57,382 nucleotides of DNA from contig NZ_JAMLFX010000001.1 of NCBI RefSeq assembly GCF_023634765.1, forward strand, positions 1,303,586 to 1,360,967, written 5' to 3'. Numbering within the stretch: position 1 is the stretch's first letter; each line of letters starts with the position of its first letter. The position numbers and the translations under genes were made by a program. Under the pieces are notes generated by a model, which was given only the letters and a program-made list of their open reading frames with translations, was not told the DNA's origin and did no database searches. The stretch is from Pseudomonas sp. AKS31. GTDB lineage: Bacteria > Pseudomonadota > Gammaproteobacteria > Pseudomonadales > Pseudomonadaceae. This document shows, piece after piece, positions 56,746 through 57,382 of the stretch.

Positions 56746-57382
56746 ATGACCAGCCTTGCTTCCAATCGATCCAGCCTATGGTTTCTGGCGATCACTTTAC
56801 TGAGTTTTCTCGCCGCTTCCACGGCGCCGACGCCGTTGTATCACCTGTATCAGGATCAGTTGCACTTCTCGGCGGCGGTGTTGACGCTGATCTTCGGCGT
56901 TTATGCACTCAGTCTGTTGGCGGCGCTATTGACCGTCGGCTCGCTGTCCGATCACCTGGGACGCAAACCGGTGATCTTCACCGCTGTGTTGCTCAATGCG
57001 TTGGCGATGCTGCTGTTTATCTACGCCGACAGCGTGGCGTGGCTGATCAGTGCGCGTGTTCTGCAAGGATTTGCCACCGGCATGGCTACCGCTGTTTTAA
57101 GCGCGACCCTGCTCGACACGGATCGTCAGCAAGGGCCGCTGATCAACAGTGTCGCGCCGTTGCTCGGCATGGCCCTGGGCAGCATGGGTTGCGGTTTACT
57201 GGCGGAGTTTGCTCCGGCACCGTTGCAACTGACCTACTGGCTGCTGCTCGCACTGTTTGTGTTGCAGGGCCTTTATGTCTGGCGCTTGCCGGAAAGCGTC
57301 ACCCCGCAAGCCGGGGCGTGGGCCTCGTTGCGGCCGACCTTGCACGTGCCGACTCAAGCACGAGCCACTTTGTGGCGGGGGG
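56746..57382 (+). CDS. MFS transporter (5' part, cut by window end)
   Basis: At least 212 codons are open and no stop is reached. The start is MTSLASNRSSLWFLAITLLSF-like with the first helix; loop 2-3 has GSLSDHLGRKPVIF, the MFS signature A, and ARVLQGFATGMATAVLSATL resembles the motif of drug/H+ antiporters of the 12-helix type. The GGAG ribosome site lies in the inverted repeat. Divergent from the TetR gene, which probably represses it. Confidence 0.88.
   Translation, partial: MTSLASNRSSLWFLAITLLSFLAASTAPTPLYHLYQDQLHFSAAVLTLIFGVYALSLLAALLTVGSLSDHLGRKPVIFTAVLLNALAMLLFIYADSVAWLISARVLQGFATGMATAVLSATLLDTDRQQGPLINSVAPLLGMALGSMGCGLLAEFAPAPLQLTYWLLLALFVLQGLYVWRLPESVTPQAGAWASLRPTLHVPTQARATLWRG

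Overview
The window is chromosomal DNA of a fluorescent Pseudomonas (P. fluorescens group). Three things point there: the TCA block gltA / sdhCDAB-sucAB-lpd-sucCD followed by brnQ and htpG, the Pseudomonas-type REP/REPIN repeats (GTGGGAGCGAGCCTGCTCGCGAA and GTGGGAGCTGGCTTGCCAGCGAT), and the high-GC codon use. I see no prophage, insertion sequence, CRISPR array, tRNA or rRNA. The content is mostly core metabolism, separated by repeat-rich spacers.

Layout. 1-13.2 kb: citrate synthase, divergent from a long TCA operon or operon series encoding succinate dehydrogenase, 2-oxoglutarate dehydrogenase and succinyl-CoA synthetase; structured leaders lie before sucA and sucC. 13.5-25 kb: branched-chain amino acid carrier, two small membrane-protein genes, a small lipoprotein, two overlapping hotdog thioesterases, the chaperone HtpG, a dienelactone hydrolase, pirin, an OsmC protein, an exported amidohydrolase and a chemoreceptor. 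25-31 kb: purM-purN-DUF3108 on the minus strand, then DUF2066, an AI-2E-family permease and hda on the plus strand. 31.2-34.8 kb: two paralogous NlpC/P60 lipoproteins, a sorbosone-dehydrogenase-like lipoprotein and an unknown protein. 34.9-44.2 kb: a cobalamin riboswitch followed by late cobalamin synthesis and salvage (cobO, cobB, bluB, cbiB, cobD, cobQ, cobU, cobT, cobC, cobS), most genes coupled by ATGA-type overlaps. 44.4-46.9 kb: a MarR regulator and MFS exporter, each with its own copy of a palindromic operator, a 40-codon overlapping gene, and a glutathione peroxidase. 47-50.8 kb: a FadL-type porin, three small unknown genes and a 962-bp gene-free stretch. 50.8-57.4 kb: rmuC, a CrbS/MxtR-type symporter-histidine kinase hybrid, and a TetR regulator divergent from an MFS transporter cut by the window end.

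How it works together. The first third oxidises acetyl-CoA. The CrbS-type kinase at the far end belongs to a family that controls acetate use, which feeds the same cycle. The cob cluster takes cobyrinate to cobalamin and makes its own lower ligand (BluB), so it can serve both de novo synthesis and salvage; its riboswitch should shut it off when B12 is plentiful.

I found no clearly new multi-gene system. The points most worth a second look are small-scale: a REPIN that encodes the C-terminus of CobB and abuts the bluB start, a MarR/MFS pair with a leaderless-looking regulator and a terminator whose loop is the stop codon, a 16-bp inverted repeat that contains the ribosome site of an MFS gene, a frame-disturbing A8 run at the sdhC start, and a nested hairpin in a long gene-free region.
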